Assembly: GCA_030770535.1 (NCBI GenBank)
Contig: JASVEC010000017.1
Coordinates: 930,001-994,000, forward strand
Source of the DNA: Batkoa obscura
Taxonomy: Eukaryota; Entomophthoromycota; Entomophthoromycetes; Entomophthorales; Batkoaceae
Direction of reading: 5' to 3'
DNA: 64,000 bases
Shown: positions 24,508 to 36,379 of the stretch, one piece after another
Position numbering within the stretch: position 1 is the first letter of the stretch
Layout: each line of letters begins with the position of its first letter
Notes under the pieces: model-generated
What the model was told of the DNA's origin: nothing
Seen by the model: only the letters and a program-made list of their open reading frames with translations
The model's database searches: none
Translations under genes and position numbers: made by a program

Positions 24508-27478
24508 ATGGTAATCAAATATGTAAATTAATGAATTCCATTACTAAATTATGAAAAGGCCAATTTATTAGATTCCGTTACATACATATTTAAAAAGAAT
24601 AATATCGATTCTGGTCAAGAATTAAATATCCAACTAATTTTAAACACGTTTGAAGAAATAAACAAAACCAAAAAACTACTTGATAATAACCACTACACCC
24701 AACTAAGAAGGTTTTCAAACGAACATCCAACATTAAAGTTAAATGCCTTAGACACCTTAGATTTAATTAACAAGATAGTCAGTGGAGACTTCCAAACGAA
24801 TGGTAAATCAGAGCTAAAAACTTTTTTTAGTATGCCAATCAAAGGAAAACAAAGACGTTCGTCTATCTTATCCGAAAAAGCCAAGTTTTGTCCATTACCT
24901 GATAGTAGCTTGGGTGTTTCTTTAGGTCGATTTCGACGACCAGAATCACCACTCAATTCTCTAGAAAATAGCTCTAGGTTTTTGAATAGTGAAGTGAACC
25001 CAAGGTCTTTAGAACGCCCTCTATCCCCTTTTGATCCAGATGTTGGAAGGTTACATCGAAGTACTAGTTTTAAATCAATGAAAAAAAGTTCGATTAAATC
25101 ATTGCATGAAAAGTTTGAAAAGGATAATGATACAGGGTATGTTCCTATACGTTCACCATCTTTCGATATAAGTATTATTAAGAATGATAGTGGTTTGAAT
25201 GGTATAGAGGATCATAGGAAAATAAAAAAAGCAACTAGTTTTTTAAGTCAAAAACTTGAGTATACTGAAGATAGTCTTTCCGAAATGGTTACTGAGTCGG
25301 ATAATAAGATTAAAGAGCTGGAAAAAGAAAATCGAAAGCTAAAGCAGGATTTATACTTAAAAACAAAAGAAGTTAGTGAACAACAAGGATTTATTAGTAA
25401 ACAGCAAACCAAAGTCAATATATTAGAAAAAGAACAAGCGGATGGTAAGGAAAGCTTAAATCATTATAAAAAGTTGTATTTTCAAAAGAAGAAACAATAT
25501 GAGGAAGCAATTGACTCTAATAAAAAAGAAGCAGAGATTAAAAAATTAAAAATTGAAGAGTTGGAAAATGGATTAAAAGCAATGAAGGCAGTGAATTTAG
25601 AACATCAAACATTAATCTTACAAGCAAATTCAATGAAAAAAAGGATAAGTGCTCTTGAAAAAGATGTTCAGATTGCCCAATCGGTAGCTAAAAACTTTGA
25701 CGAAGTAGTACAGGAAAATTACCAGATGAAAATTCTAGTAGAAAATTTACAAAAATCATTAAGTGAAGCAAATAATCCTCCGATTCCGCTTTCAACTCGC
25801 GAAGTTGAAGATCATACACCAAAAGAAGAGATTGGTAATCCTTTGGAATTACCACAAGATAATTTAACTATATTAAATAATTTTAATCCAATTAATGAAA
25901 AAATGACAGCAAAAGCAATGAAAGAATTGGAGAGAGAAAATAAATATTTGAAAAGAAATATAGAAAAGACATGGTCACAGTGGGATAAACTAAAGTTCGG
26001 ATTTTTAAAGATACCTGGACTTGAAGCAAATGTCAAATCTAGCCAAGTTAATGTAAAAGAACTTTTAAATAAAATGGAGATGCATAGACCAAACAAAGCA
26101 TTCCCTGTTTTTCAAAGAGCTTCAATTCAGCATGTCATTATCGATGATCGTCCTTTCCTTTCTCCTACTGAGTTATCGGAAATGTCTAGATCCCTTTCAG
26201 AAGAAGCTGAAATGAGAAGCCAAAGTTTAACGCCACACTTCGGCTTTGGTGAAGCAAATAAAAAGTTGAATGTCGAAATTGAAAAAGAAAAAGATAATGA
26301 GGTTCCAGATATTATAATCGAAGAAAGGAAAGATCAAAACCCAGATATATTGGTTGAAGCAAGCAATGATAATGAAATTAAAACTGAAGAAAAAGAAAAT
26401 GGACAAGGTAAATAGTCTAACTTCATACATTTGAGTTTTTAACTTTTAATTTTAGAACAAAAAACTGTGGAATCTAATAAAGAACTAAAGACAGTAGATG
26501 AAGAAATTAGAGAAGATCCTTCAACTACTTTCTTAAGCACATCTCATTCATCTACAAATTCTTATCATTCATTGTCAAGCCAAGTAGAACATTCCAATAT
26601 ATCCACTAAAAATACACAATTAAGTAAAATGTCATCAAATAGTTCTTTATCATCAACTGAGCAACCAGATAACTCAACTCCTAGGTCAAATACACCTTCT
26701 TCCACTACTAGTAATAAACGCAATGACTTGGCACCATTACCAAGACCTATTTCATTGTCTACAATAAGTCCAAATAACACAGGCTCTTTTAGGAATAGAA
26801 AAAATAAAAATCGTAACTCAAGGGTAATTAGACAGGTTTCATTTAGCGATTTAATCGATGGCGAAAATTTGATATCGACTCCAACTTTAGCATCTTCCTT
26901 GTTGGTTTCTCCAATAACTGAAGAGTTTTCTAGTGAAGCTCAAAATGTGGAAAATGATACTAATGAAATCAAGATCAAAGGTATTAAATAGTTATTAGTT
27001 TTATTTTATTGGAAGTGTATTAATTTTTTTAGTAAACAATGAAAATAGTGAATATTTTTCAAATCGATTCAAAATTGGGGATCTATATACTTCAAATGTA
27101 TTAGGAAAATCAGAACTAAGTCCATTGCCAAATGGTAATAAGATCAAAGAATCCTCCTTAGTAAAAGAAGAAAAGGGCGACATGACACCAATGTATATGA
27201 TGGTTGTGTATTATATTGTTGCTTATCTGTTGACTTTTATAACTTCAGATGAGAGCAAGAAGGAATCGCTATCTGATCCTCAAGAAAAAATTACGTTGAG
27301 CAGGAATAGTACTAAGAAAGGGAGAACAAATGAGAATCGGGTTCACCATATAGACTCCTCATCTATAGAGATTAGAGAGAGTAGTTTTGATGAAGAAACA
27401 GATAGTAAAGATTCAAATTCAGTGTTCCACTTTTGGCTTCAAGCGTTAATTTTGGGTAGTAGGGGTAATGAGGAGTAA
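24508..27478 (+). CDS. Long coiled-coil protein with a C-terminal hydrophobic segment, family not recognised
   Basis: Proposed exons are 24508-24510, 24559-26407, 26456-26980 and 27033-27478; their sum is a multiple of three and gives 940 residues. The first exon is just ATG, followed by a 48 nt intron and then ANLLDSVTYIFKKNN; without it the frame lacks an initiator until 24832. Residues about 1-90 look globular, 90-210 are Ser/Arg-rich, 230-420 form a strong coiled coil (TESDNKIKELEKENRKLKQD and onward), and 600-830 are Ser/Thr/Asn-rich. A hydrophobic run MYMMVVYYIVAYLLTFI (27190-27240) near the C-terminus could be a tail-anchor-like transmembrane helix, followed by about 80 polar residues. 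This layout fits a membrane-tethered scaffold, but no function can be assigned. Confidence 0.78.
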
Positions 27479-28087
27479 TTTTTTATTTTTGAACTTTAAA
27501 AATACTTCTATTTTTGTTTTTTTGGTAAATCTGCTTTTTATGTTTAGCTAAATTTAATTTTTATTTTTGATAAATTTTAGCCTTTACTGCTTTTATGGAA
27601 TCCTATGTTTATTTCGGTTTGTTAAAAAGTACTTCATGTTATTGTAATTTTATAGTCAGATTAATGGATTCTATTGTTCAAATTATTATATTATAATATG
27701 AAAAATATGAATATTTCAATATCATAGCATTTTTTAAAATAAAGTAACATTTTTGAATCATGTATTGTTTTATTTAAACCACGGTTTTAGTTTTTACACA
27801 CTTATTAATTATAATAACTTTGTATTTCTTGATTTATTATAACAATTAATAATAAAGGGAGTAGCTTATACTATTATTTTTTATTAAAGCATTTATAAAC
27901 ATAAAATTGAATAATATGGGAATGTATTTTTGTGTTTAAGAATTTTACTAACAATTTTTTCGCTCAAATAGCGCTTAAAAGATGGAAAAGTGATGAAGCC
28001 AAAAAAGACACCCTCATATAGTATCTTATATCATAATTAAAGTTTACAATAAAATAAACATTTATTAATTAAGTATTATATTCTAAT
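27479..28087. other. Convergent spacer with one MITE
   Basis: 609 bp between the 3' ends of the coiled-coil gene and GDPD. Holds MITE copy 8, which ends 72 bp from the GDPD stop. Otherwise empty. Confidence 0.5.
27917..28016 (-). mobile_element. MITE copy 8
   Basis: 100 bp copy (TGGGAATGTATTTTTGTG ... ACACCCTCA), flanked by TA (27915-27916, 28017-28018), in the 3' flank of the GDPD gene. Confidence 0.88.
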
Positions 28088-29326
28088 CTAATGACGAGTA
28101 GCATTAAGGCGGAGTTCAGTGCTATATTCGGTACGCATTTGGATAGCTTCATTAGCATTTTCAACGAATAAACCATCAACTCCTAAATCAAAGTAGAAAC
28201 GATATTCATCTCTAGCATTTTCGGGCTCACATTTAACGGAACAACCACGATAAGAAGTTTCTCTAGAGTCATAGAAAGTATATAAGACAACTCTAAGACC
28301 ACGTTTATGACATTCCGAAATGATTTGTTTACCAGGAACGATACCACCAAGTTTCTCAACTTTAACTTGATTATAAGTCACATTACGTCCTTTAAGTTCA
28401 TTTTCTACACCAACGTAAATGAACTCTTTCCATGGACTAAACCAAGTAGCATATTGACTGATTTCATCTAATTTTTTATAAGTGTAAAGCTCAACATCAT
28501 CATCAACTAACATAACAAGATCAACTAATTTTCTATCTACTTTGGTATTTAAATATTTAATAGCTTCAAAATCGAAACTTTGGATGGCTACTTTACCACA
28601 TTTTACTGGTTTTTGTTCCTTTCCAGTGCATTTTCCTGGAACTTTAGGGGCTTTGGTCTCTACCTTAGCAACACAGTTAGATGGATCAGAAGCTTTGAGA
28701 GGGTATCCGTTTTGTTTAAGGATATCAAGAGCTTTGTTTTCAAAGTAGTGGGGGATATTTGGGTATAAATCAGCATGATAGTTTGAATGCTTAAGCTCTG
28801 GAACGATATTGATAGAGTAGCCAAGCTTGTAAGCTAATAAATTGGCATTATCAATAAACTCTTGGAAAGTAGGGATTCTAAAGAGTTGGTTATAGAATTG
28901 AGGACGTACTCCAGTTTTCTTTTGAACTACACGGAGTTTCCTTAATTCTGCTAAAGTAAAGTCAGAGATGAAAAACTCATTGCTGATGGTAGTATTATGC
29001 CCATCCAACATACCAGTATAATTACGACGAAGGTGAGCGAATTCTGGGTGTTGTTCAACATCGGTACCGTCTCTAATGTAAAGATCGTGATAGCAAACTG
29101 GGACGCCATCTTTGGTGAGTACAAGGTCAGGCTCGATGTAGTCATCCCCGTTGATAGCTGCAAGCCAGTAACTGCCGACGGTATGCTCAGGTTGTTGAGC
29201 TTTTATACCACGATGGCCAAAGAATTTTACTGGAGTAGCATCATAAGTTGGCCATTTGACGTTTGGTTGGTCAACGATAAAAGAAGATACTAAAGATGCA
29301 GCAAGTAGAGCAATGAGCTTATTCAT
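28088..29326 (-). CDS. Secreted glycerophosphodiester phosphodiesterase (GDPD) family protein
   Basis: Hydrolyses glycerophosphodiesters to glycerol-3-phosphate and an alcohol in the wider family. Intronless frame of 412 residues from ATG 29326. A signal peptide (MNKLIALLAASLVSSFIVDQ) is followed by a GDPD TIM barrel: HRG with His38 and Arg39, PEHT with Glu47, IEPDLVLTKDGV with Glu65 and Asp67, and YHD with His80. All expected catalytic and metal residues are present. Further strands include INIVPELKH. It carries N-glycosylation-type sequons (RNYTG, NTT, NVT) and paired cysteines, fitting secretion. Codon use looks less AT-biased than in the genes past 49 kb. Substrate is not deducible; it could act in extracellular phosphate or lipid scavenging. 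Confidence 0.92.
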   Translation of the reverse strand: MNKLIALLAASLVSSFIVDQPNVKWPTYDATPVKFFGHRGIKAQQPEHTVGSYWLAAINGDDYIEPDLVLTKDGVPVCYHDLYIRDGTDVEQHPEFAHLRRNYTGMLDGHNTTISNEFFISDFTLAELRKLRVVQKKTGVRPQFYNQLFRIPTFQEFIDNANLLAYKLGYSINIVPELKHSNYHADLYPNIPHYFENKALDILKQNGYPLKASDPSNCVAKVETKAPKVPGKCTGKEQKPVKCGKVAIQSFDFEAIKYLNTKVDRKLVDLVMLVDDDVELYTYKKLDEISQYATWFSPWKEFIYVGVENELKGRNVTYNQVKVEKLGGIVPGKQIISECHKRGLRVVLYTFYDSRETSYRGCSVKCEPENARDEYRFYFDLGVDGLFVENANEAIQMRTEYSTELRLNATRH

Positions 29327-30070
29327 GGCTTTAATAAAAATTAACTTGGTAAATTAAAATCAAAGTTAAAGTTGAGTGTTAGTGGCTAATTATATAGTAT
29401 AATTTTAGTGAATTGGGTTTTGTTGTGCATCCTTTGCTATTACAAGAATTGTATTGAACTTTTTAGATTGAAGAATTAATTACCAGTACTTCGAACACCT
29501 GTTTAAAATTATCGATTTTGATTGAATATGAGTTGAATTTTTTATTCCAAAATTAGAATTAATCTCATAAAAATAAGTTAATACAAATTTAAAGTCAAAA
29601 CCAGAATAGTCAAATTTTAATTTAAAATTGTGATGGTTCATCATTCCAGCCGCTGCAGCTCTATTAAGGCCAAATTAACTATTCATTTAAGAATAAACTG
29701 TTTCTGAAATATCATTAAAAGTTCATAAATTGGGTTTTAAAAAAACTTAACAAGTAGTTAATAAATCTCAAAAAACACCGCAAGTTAAATCACAACAGAG
29801 CTATAATAGAGCTACAGTAGATACAATTATTGCTTTTCCTACACGTTTGAAAATTTAAGTGATTTATTTGTAATCATATCTAAACCTTGAGTAATTTTCA
29901 AATGATTTGAATAAAACTTTGTGTTTTTTTTACTAATATGCTATTATTATCCTTTAATGTACATCCAAAACCTATTTTTTAATATATTGTAGTACATATT
30001 ATTTACTTAATAGAAAACAGTAACATCATAGTTAACATTTTTTAATAATAATAAAATTTTATTAGTTATA

Positions 30071-30170
30071 TGAAGGTGTTTTTTTGGTTTCATCATTTTT
30101 TCCATCTTTTAAGCGCTATTTGAGCGAAAAAATTGTTAGTAAAATTCTTAAACACAAAAATGCATCCTCA
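30071..30170 (+). mobile_element. MITE copy 9
   Basis: 100 bp copy (TGAAGGTGTTTTTTTGGTTT ... TGCATCCTCA), flanked by TA (30069-30070, 30171-30172). Confidence 0.88.
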
Positions 30171-31577
30171 TATTATCATTTTTAAAGGCATGTCCTTTTA
30201 TGTGACGTTTTGAGTGAGACAAGGGCAATTCTTGGTTTATAATTCACACTTTTATTATTTAGATGAAAATTTTTGAAAAAATATTATATTTTAAGCTATT
30301 TAATGTAGTTACGGATAAAAAGGAGTTTATAGTGCCAATTTTACAGTACTTTTTCACTTCAGAATTTATCCAAGTATATAAAAATACCAAAAAATTGATA
30401 ACATAGACTCACTTTTGTCCATCATCATAATGATTTTACCAAAATAAAATATGAGAGCTTGAAGAAGTCAGATTTAGGTAAGGTTGGAATGTAAGAGATG
30501 GAAGTTAAAAGTAAATTCAAGGTCAAAATAAGAGTATAGTGGGCCGAAAGGTAAATTTTGAGATTAGTAGAAGGCACAGATTTTATTAATGTTAGTTTCT
30601 AGCAATTTTTCAACTTTTAAGTTTTAAAAAATAAAGATTAAAAACAGTAATGATACTTTACTATTATGAAATGCTAAAACGTTTTAACTTATATTTTTTG
30701 TAATAATTTAATTAATTTAGGTAGCTTTTGTGATACAATAAACTTTGTTTTAAGCTATTTATTAAATCATGCTGATCAAATGCTGATAAAAACTTAGAAA
30801 TTGAACTCTTGAATGAGGGGTACTTTATGGTAGTACAGGAGTTCCAAAAAACTGAGTCTAAATCTTTCCTGTCGAATTGGTGTCAGTAGCCTATAGGAAA
30901 TTACTTCTAACTTTTTCATGAGGTGAAGGATGCTTGCTCCTTCTGCCTCCCTTTTAATCTCGTTCCCCTTATCTGCTCCAATAAGACTCTTTCATATATG
31001 ATTTCTTTTATTGATTTTCATTTTCTCCTTCTGCATTGGGTTTTATTGTCCTAAATAATTAAATCTTTTGTTAGATAAAAAAACGTATTTTTATGTACAA
31101 TGTTGCACAAAACTGAGGAAATTCAAAGCTCGTGGCTTATGTTTTTTTGTTTTTAGTGTAATAAAATTTAAAATAAAAATTATTCATTTGATATATCTAG
31201 AGCGTATATTGACTTTAATTAATGTTTCTATTAATATAATTTAATGAGCAACTTAACACTTCGAGGTTATTATATTATTAAATAATGACTTTGTTTTGAA
31301 TTATTATTATTACATGAAATCTAATTTTTCTATAATTTTATAAACAAATATAAGTATAAATAAAGGAAAATTTTATTATTATATGAAGTTATCAATGTAA
31401 ATAAACAGAATTAATCTAAAAACATCTTCATAATTTGCTATAATATTTTAATTTATGATCCCAGTTACTTCAAAATATGTAATATAAAGATATCAGTAAT
31501 CACAATAATAAATTTTTAAAAGCAAAAATAAAAAAGTATAATTAATCCTAAAATAGGTTATTTGAATTAACATAATA

Positions 31578-31676
31578 TCAGGATATATTTTTTTGTTTAA
31601 GAATTTTACTAACAATTTTTCCGCTCAAATAGCACTTAAAAATGGAAAAAGTGATGAAACCAAAAAAACATCACCA
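31578..31676 (-). mobile_element. MITE copy 10
   Basis: 99 bp copy (TCAGGATATATTTTTTTG ... ACATCACCA), flanked by TA (31576-31577, 31677-31678), about 390 bp upstream of COMT-1. Confidence 0.87.
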
Positions 31677-32062
31677 TATATAAAATTCAGACTTACTATG
31701 TGGCTTCATAGAAAAAAGGCAAGTATTTCTATGGCTCCCCTATAAACATATAAAAATGTTATATTATTGTTGAGGTCTACAGTATTGGCTCAGCTCTCTG
31801 ATATGTCCATAATAAACTATGAAATTAGGATTTCTTAAATTAATCAAATCCTTGATCGCATTTATTGTATTATTTAAAGAGTGAGTGAAGGTAATTAAAC
31901 GGTGTAAAGCTAGATTAGTAATTGACTTAAAATAATATGCTTAAAGAATAATATAATGTTGCATTTGATGATATCACTTTTCAAGGTCATTAAAATAAAA
32001 ATAAAATGCTAAAAAATGAAAAGTATATAAACTAAGAAATAGTCATAGTATCTTTATAAAAA

Positions 32063-32865
32063 ATGGATATTAACTATAAACGTAATTATCACTAATTTTT
32101 TTAAAATCCAAATCTAATAAATTTATTTAGAAGTTCAAAATGTATTAAAACATATATTCAGTCATGCAACTGAAGGTAACCCAGAGTCGGTCCTCAAGGC
32201 TTTTGAATCTTATTTCTATGAAACGGAACATATCATGATCGTTGGTGAAAAAAAAGGTAGTATTTTAAAAGAAAATATTCAAGCTAAGCAACCAAAGGTA
32301 ATAACTAAATTCAAATTATACTAATTTAACTAAACAATTATAGGTTGTCTTGGAATTAGGTGGCTATATTGGTTACAGTGCTATCTTTATGGCTCAATTA
32401 ATAAAGGATATCCCAGACGCTCATTTCTACTCTGTAGAATTTGACCCTATCCTTGTATGTGTGATGGAAAAAGTAAGCTACTAGTTAATTTTGTTTATAG
32501 GTGTTGATCTCTTATAGGTACTTAAATTTGCTGGATTACAAGACAAGGTCACTGTACTTAGGGGAAACTTAAAAGCAGTGTTATCCGAACTTAAGGAGGT
32601 ACATAAAGTTGAAAAAGTAGACTTATTTTTCTTGGATCATATCAAAACCGAATATCTCAATGACTTTAAATTAGCCAATGAGGCTAAATTATTTCATCCA
32701 AATTCAATTATTATTGCTGATAATGTTATATGGCCAGGTGCTCCGGATTACGTTGAATATGTTGGTAATCATCAAGACTTTGAGTCGGAAACCCATAAGT
32801 TCTTACTTGAGGCTAAGGGTCATGTTCATACCGATGGTATAATGGTCACTAAAGTCAAGGTTTAA
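32063..32865 (+). CDS. COMT: Catechol O-methyltransferase-like enzyme, copy 1
   Basis: SAM-dependent methyltransferase of the COMT family, moving a methyl group to a catechol-type hydroxyl with Mg2+. Four exons (32063-32081, 32131-32297, 32344-32472, 32518-32865) give 220 residues, the size of soluble COMT. The first exon is only 19 nt (MDINYK plus one base). The SAM-binding motif is VVLELGGYIGYSA (residues about 63-75), followed by the ribose-binding acidic residue in YSVEFD. Mg2+/active-site motifs are FLDHIKTEYL and IIADNVIWPGAPDY. There is no signal or membrane segment, so it is probably cytosolic. The second copy 1.5 kb downstream has identical exon phases. The natural substrate in a fungus is unknown. 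Confidence 0.92.
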
Positions 32866-34417
32866 TAAAAAAGGTTGCATTGTGTTATAGTTTAGTACTT
32901 ATTATATTTGAATTTTTTATTTAAGTGATTACTTTTGAAGGCAGTCAAGTTTTATGCTACACAAAAAGTGCAAAGTTGTAATAATGACAACCAATTAAAA
33001 ATAGGAAGTTGTTTTTATAACGAAACTTCAAAAGTAAAATTCAGAGCAAATAAATCAATTATTTTAAGCTCTATTCTATTAGGTTAAAATTCGCCGAAAA
33101 AATTACAGTTACTTTGACAGTAATTTGTTGCCATATGTGTATATATTTGGTTAAAATGAGCTCAGAGACTGTCCATAAGGCCAGTATAAAAGTATAAACG
33201 ATAATGAGCTTGAGTTTTCAGTGTTATATTTGTGTTTAGTACTAAATAGTGCATTAAAATTTTTAAAAAATGTAATCAAAAACTTAAATTTATAGTAGTG
33301 AAATTATTGATTGAATAGAGTACAATACCTCAAACCGTTAATTTCTACAGCCTTTTTGATGCTTGTAGAAAGAGCATGCCTACCTTTCAATTCAACTGAA
33401 ATTTGTAAATGTGTATATGGATTAATTTAAACCCAAGGTGCAACTTTTTCCCGGTTTTGATTTATGATGAAAATAGTAAATTAAGTATAAATAATATGGG
33501 AGAAATATGCATGCCTTCTTTATTAAAGAAGCTATTTCAATTATTGTCTATTTTATATTCTAAGTTAGAATTTGAAAGGGTAGCAAGATAAATGCGATTT
33601 AGTAACCCAAGTCATCTGATGCCTAACACCGGTTTTCGACTTGATCTTTGATTCACAAGCTTAGTCACGAACTTTATTTTTTTGATCTTTTAAACGAAAC
33701 CAGTTTGGGAAAATTTTGGACATCCCTTGTTTTTTGGGCAAAGATTAATCTCTATATTAGAATAAAGATTAGTAATACTAGTTTGTATTTTTAAATAATA
33801 AATAAAAGCTTGAGATTGGGAGGAGTATCCGTAAGGGGTTATATATTATCAGAGTTAAAATAGTGGATTTAATCTATAGGCTTTAAATATACTAAATTAT
33901 TAAAGCAGTTTGTGTAATTGATTAAGGGTATCTATATAAAATTAGTTAAAGTGATAGTATAAGATACTCTTAGAAATTCTAATGTTTGAGTTGGTAATTT
34001 CAATAGCTTTGTTAAACACTTTCCTTTACGGCTCAATAATTTAATTAAGATGGACTGGGTATGCTTTAAAAACAATATTTTAAGTGATAACAAAACGACC
34101 TTATGATATAAATTCATTTTAAAAATATACTTTTTAAAGACAAAAATCCAACGAATACTTATATGCCATTAATTCTAGTGATGTAATTAAAATAAAAAAA
34201 GCATTTAATACTAATAATTCTATAAAAGAAAATCTCGTCATTTAAGGATTTCAACTTTTAGTACAATAAAGTTTATCAGATTAAAAAATTCCGAAATACC
34301 GATAAATGGTACTTCGCATTTAGTTTTGACATCAAAGTTAAAAAATTATTCTCAACTTAACAGCTTATAAAAAGTATATAAAAGAACGAAAATAAATTAC
34401 TTTTGAATAAAATAAAA
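32866..34417. other. Intergenic between the two COMT copies
   Basis: 1.55 kb without a credible gene. Short frames at 33409-33591 (plus) and 33932-34117 (minus) have no family look. The stretch 33590-33730 is a little GC-richer. It probably includes the 3' end of COMT-1 and the promoter of COMT-2. Confidence 0.45.
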
Positions 34418-35248
34418 ATGGATATCGATTATAAAAGTAATTAATAATAATAATAATAATAATAAAATGTTAGAATTAATGAATGTAATTCTTATAGAAG
34501 TAAGAAACGTAATTGATTACATATCTTCCACTGCAGTTAAAGGGAACCCAGAGTCCGTGCTTAAAGCTTTTGAAGATTATTTTTATAAACATGAGCCTAT
34601 TATGATTGTTGGTGATAAAAAAGGAACTATTTTAAAACAAAACATCGAACAGAGGAAGCCTAAAGTAATTATAATAGTTATATAAAAAATAGGAGTTTAA
34701 TTCACAATTAACTTTAGGTATTAGTTGAGTTAGGAGGCTATATTGGTTACAGTTCTATTTATATGGGAAACTTAATTAAAAATGATCCCGATGCCCATTT
34801 TTATTCTGTTGAGTATGATTCCATACTTGTATCCGTAATGCAAAGAGTAAGTATTTATAATATAGTCATTGTATAACTAATATCGTATTATTAGATAATC
34901 AAATTTGCAGGTTTAGAAAACAAAATTACAGTAATTCACGGGGATTTAGCAACAGCCTTGCCTAAACTCCAAAAAGACTATAATATTACTACTATTGATT
35001 TATTTTTTATTGATCACGTTAAGTCAGCTTATGTCAGTGATTTTAATTTAGCAGATGATTCCAAGCTATTTGACAATAATTCCGTTATTATTGCAGACAA
35101 TGTTATCTATCCAGGAGCCCCAGAATATATTGAGCATGTTAATAATCACCCAAAGTTTGACTCTGAAATTTATGAATTTTTAATGGAAGGTCATGGACTT
35201 TCTATTAAGGATGGTATTATGGTTTCTACTATTAAATCTAGCTATTAA
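34418..35248 (+). CDS. COMT: Catechol O-methyltransferase-like enzyme, copy 2
   Basis: Paralogue of the gene 1.5 kb upstream. Four exons (34418-34436, 34498-34664, 34718-34846, 34895-35248) give 222 residues. The first three exons have exactly the same lengths as in copy 1 (19, 167 and 129 nt), so this is a tandem duplication that kept its introns. Motifs are VLVELGGYIGYSS (SAM), YSVEYD, FIDHVKSAYVSDF and IIADNVIYPGAPEY (Mg2+ and catechol site), all intact. Intron 1 carries a (TAA)n tract absent from copy 1. Protein divergence is considerable, so the duplication is not recent. Cytosolic by lack of any signal. Confidence 0.92.
34437..34466. repeat. (TAA)n microsatellite in COMT-2 intron 1
   Basis: About eight AAT/TAA units at 34441-34466, at the start of the first intron. 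Absent at the same place in COMT-1, so it arose after the duplication. Confidence 0.85.
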
Positions 35249-36379
35249 TTATATTTAATAAACATATTTTATTCGTATACCATTATCAAACGTGGGATAT
35301 TACTTTCATCATTAATTTATCAAAAGATTATTTTCAACTATTAATGTCAAAAAAAAAAATTCAACTTGTTTTTATTTAAAATTTTAACATAGTTTTAAAT
35401 TTAAGTTGCTTAAAATGTGAACAAAGTATTGACAGAAAAACATTCGCAATGTTATTACAAACAACTTTTTTAAAGCTTAAAACTAGAGCTCCCAGTTTTT
35501 TGTTTCCTTCATAAGATATTTTAAATTTAATGTATTTACCTTGAAATTAAATGTATTAAATTAAACCATAATCAAACAAATTCCCAGTAGTTCTTCTAAT
35601 TATAAGGTCATATAGCAAACAAATATTTTAGTTTCCAGTAGATATTTTGGATTTTAATAGTTTAAATATTGAAGTTGAAAAGCCGCTTTCAACAAATAAA
35701 ACTAAAAAAATACTCTTATTATAAATATCTTTATATTTTGACATTATATAATGTATAATAAATAATATTGAAATATCATAGTAGGAATTAACTAAACAAT
35801 CAAATACAGAATAAAAAAATAAAAGTTGTTCTAAAAATGTAATTAAGCTTAGCTAATAAGTCCATAATAAATTGCTATAACCTTGGATTTAAAGTGCGTC
35901 TAAAAACTTGATAACATTTAATTTGATCTATTAAAATATAACATACTAAACCTTATATATACTGCTTTACTATTATTATTTGGTATAGTCTTATTTGATA
36001 ATTTATATTAAATGCCATCTTCTTATTTTGAATTAAATTACAAAACCGATAAATGAACATTATTATAATGAGCATAATATTTATAAATGTAGAATAAAGA
36101 TAGCTGTATACTTTTCCTAAAAATTTAAGTATAAATCTTTGTAGAAAAACCAGAATTTCAAATAACCAAAATAATTACTAATAAAGTATATTTTTAAAAA
36201 CAATCAGTATCACAGAACATATAATAAATTGAAAACCAAGGAAATAATAAACTGATAGATTAAAGTATAAAAATGAAACATTATAACATCTCCAAAATAT
36301 TAAGATGACTATAAAAACAATGAGTAGCTACCAAACTACACTTAAAAAAATCTACTTTATTTTTGATAAATAAGTTATA
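35249..36379. other. Intergenic, no gene seen
   Basis: 1.1 kb of very AT-rich sequence upstream of the secreted 3D-domain gene. All frames closed; no repeat family member found. Confidence 0.45.

Larger units (their letters stand above)
29327..32062. other. 2.7 kb intergenic region with two MITEs
   Basis: Lies between divergently transcribed GDPD and COMT-1, so both promoters are here. It holds MITE copies 9 and 10. 30820-31040 is slightly GC-richer and pyrimidine-rich but closed in all frames. No gene seen. Confidence 0.5.

Noticed and set aside
33409-33591. 60-codon plus-strand frame between the COMT genes
   Set aside because: No domain look and no exon partners; probably chance in a less AT-rich patch.
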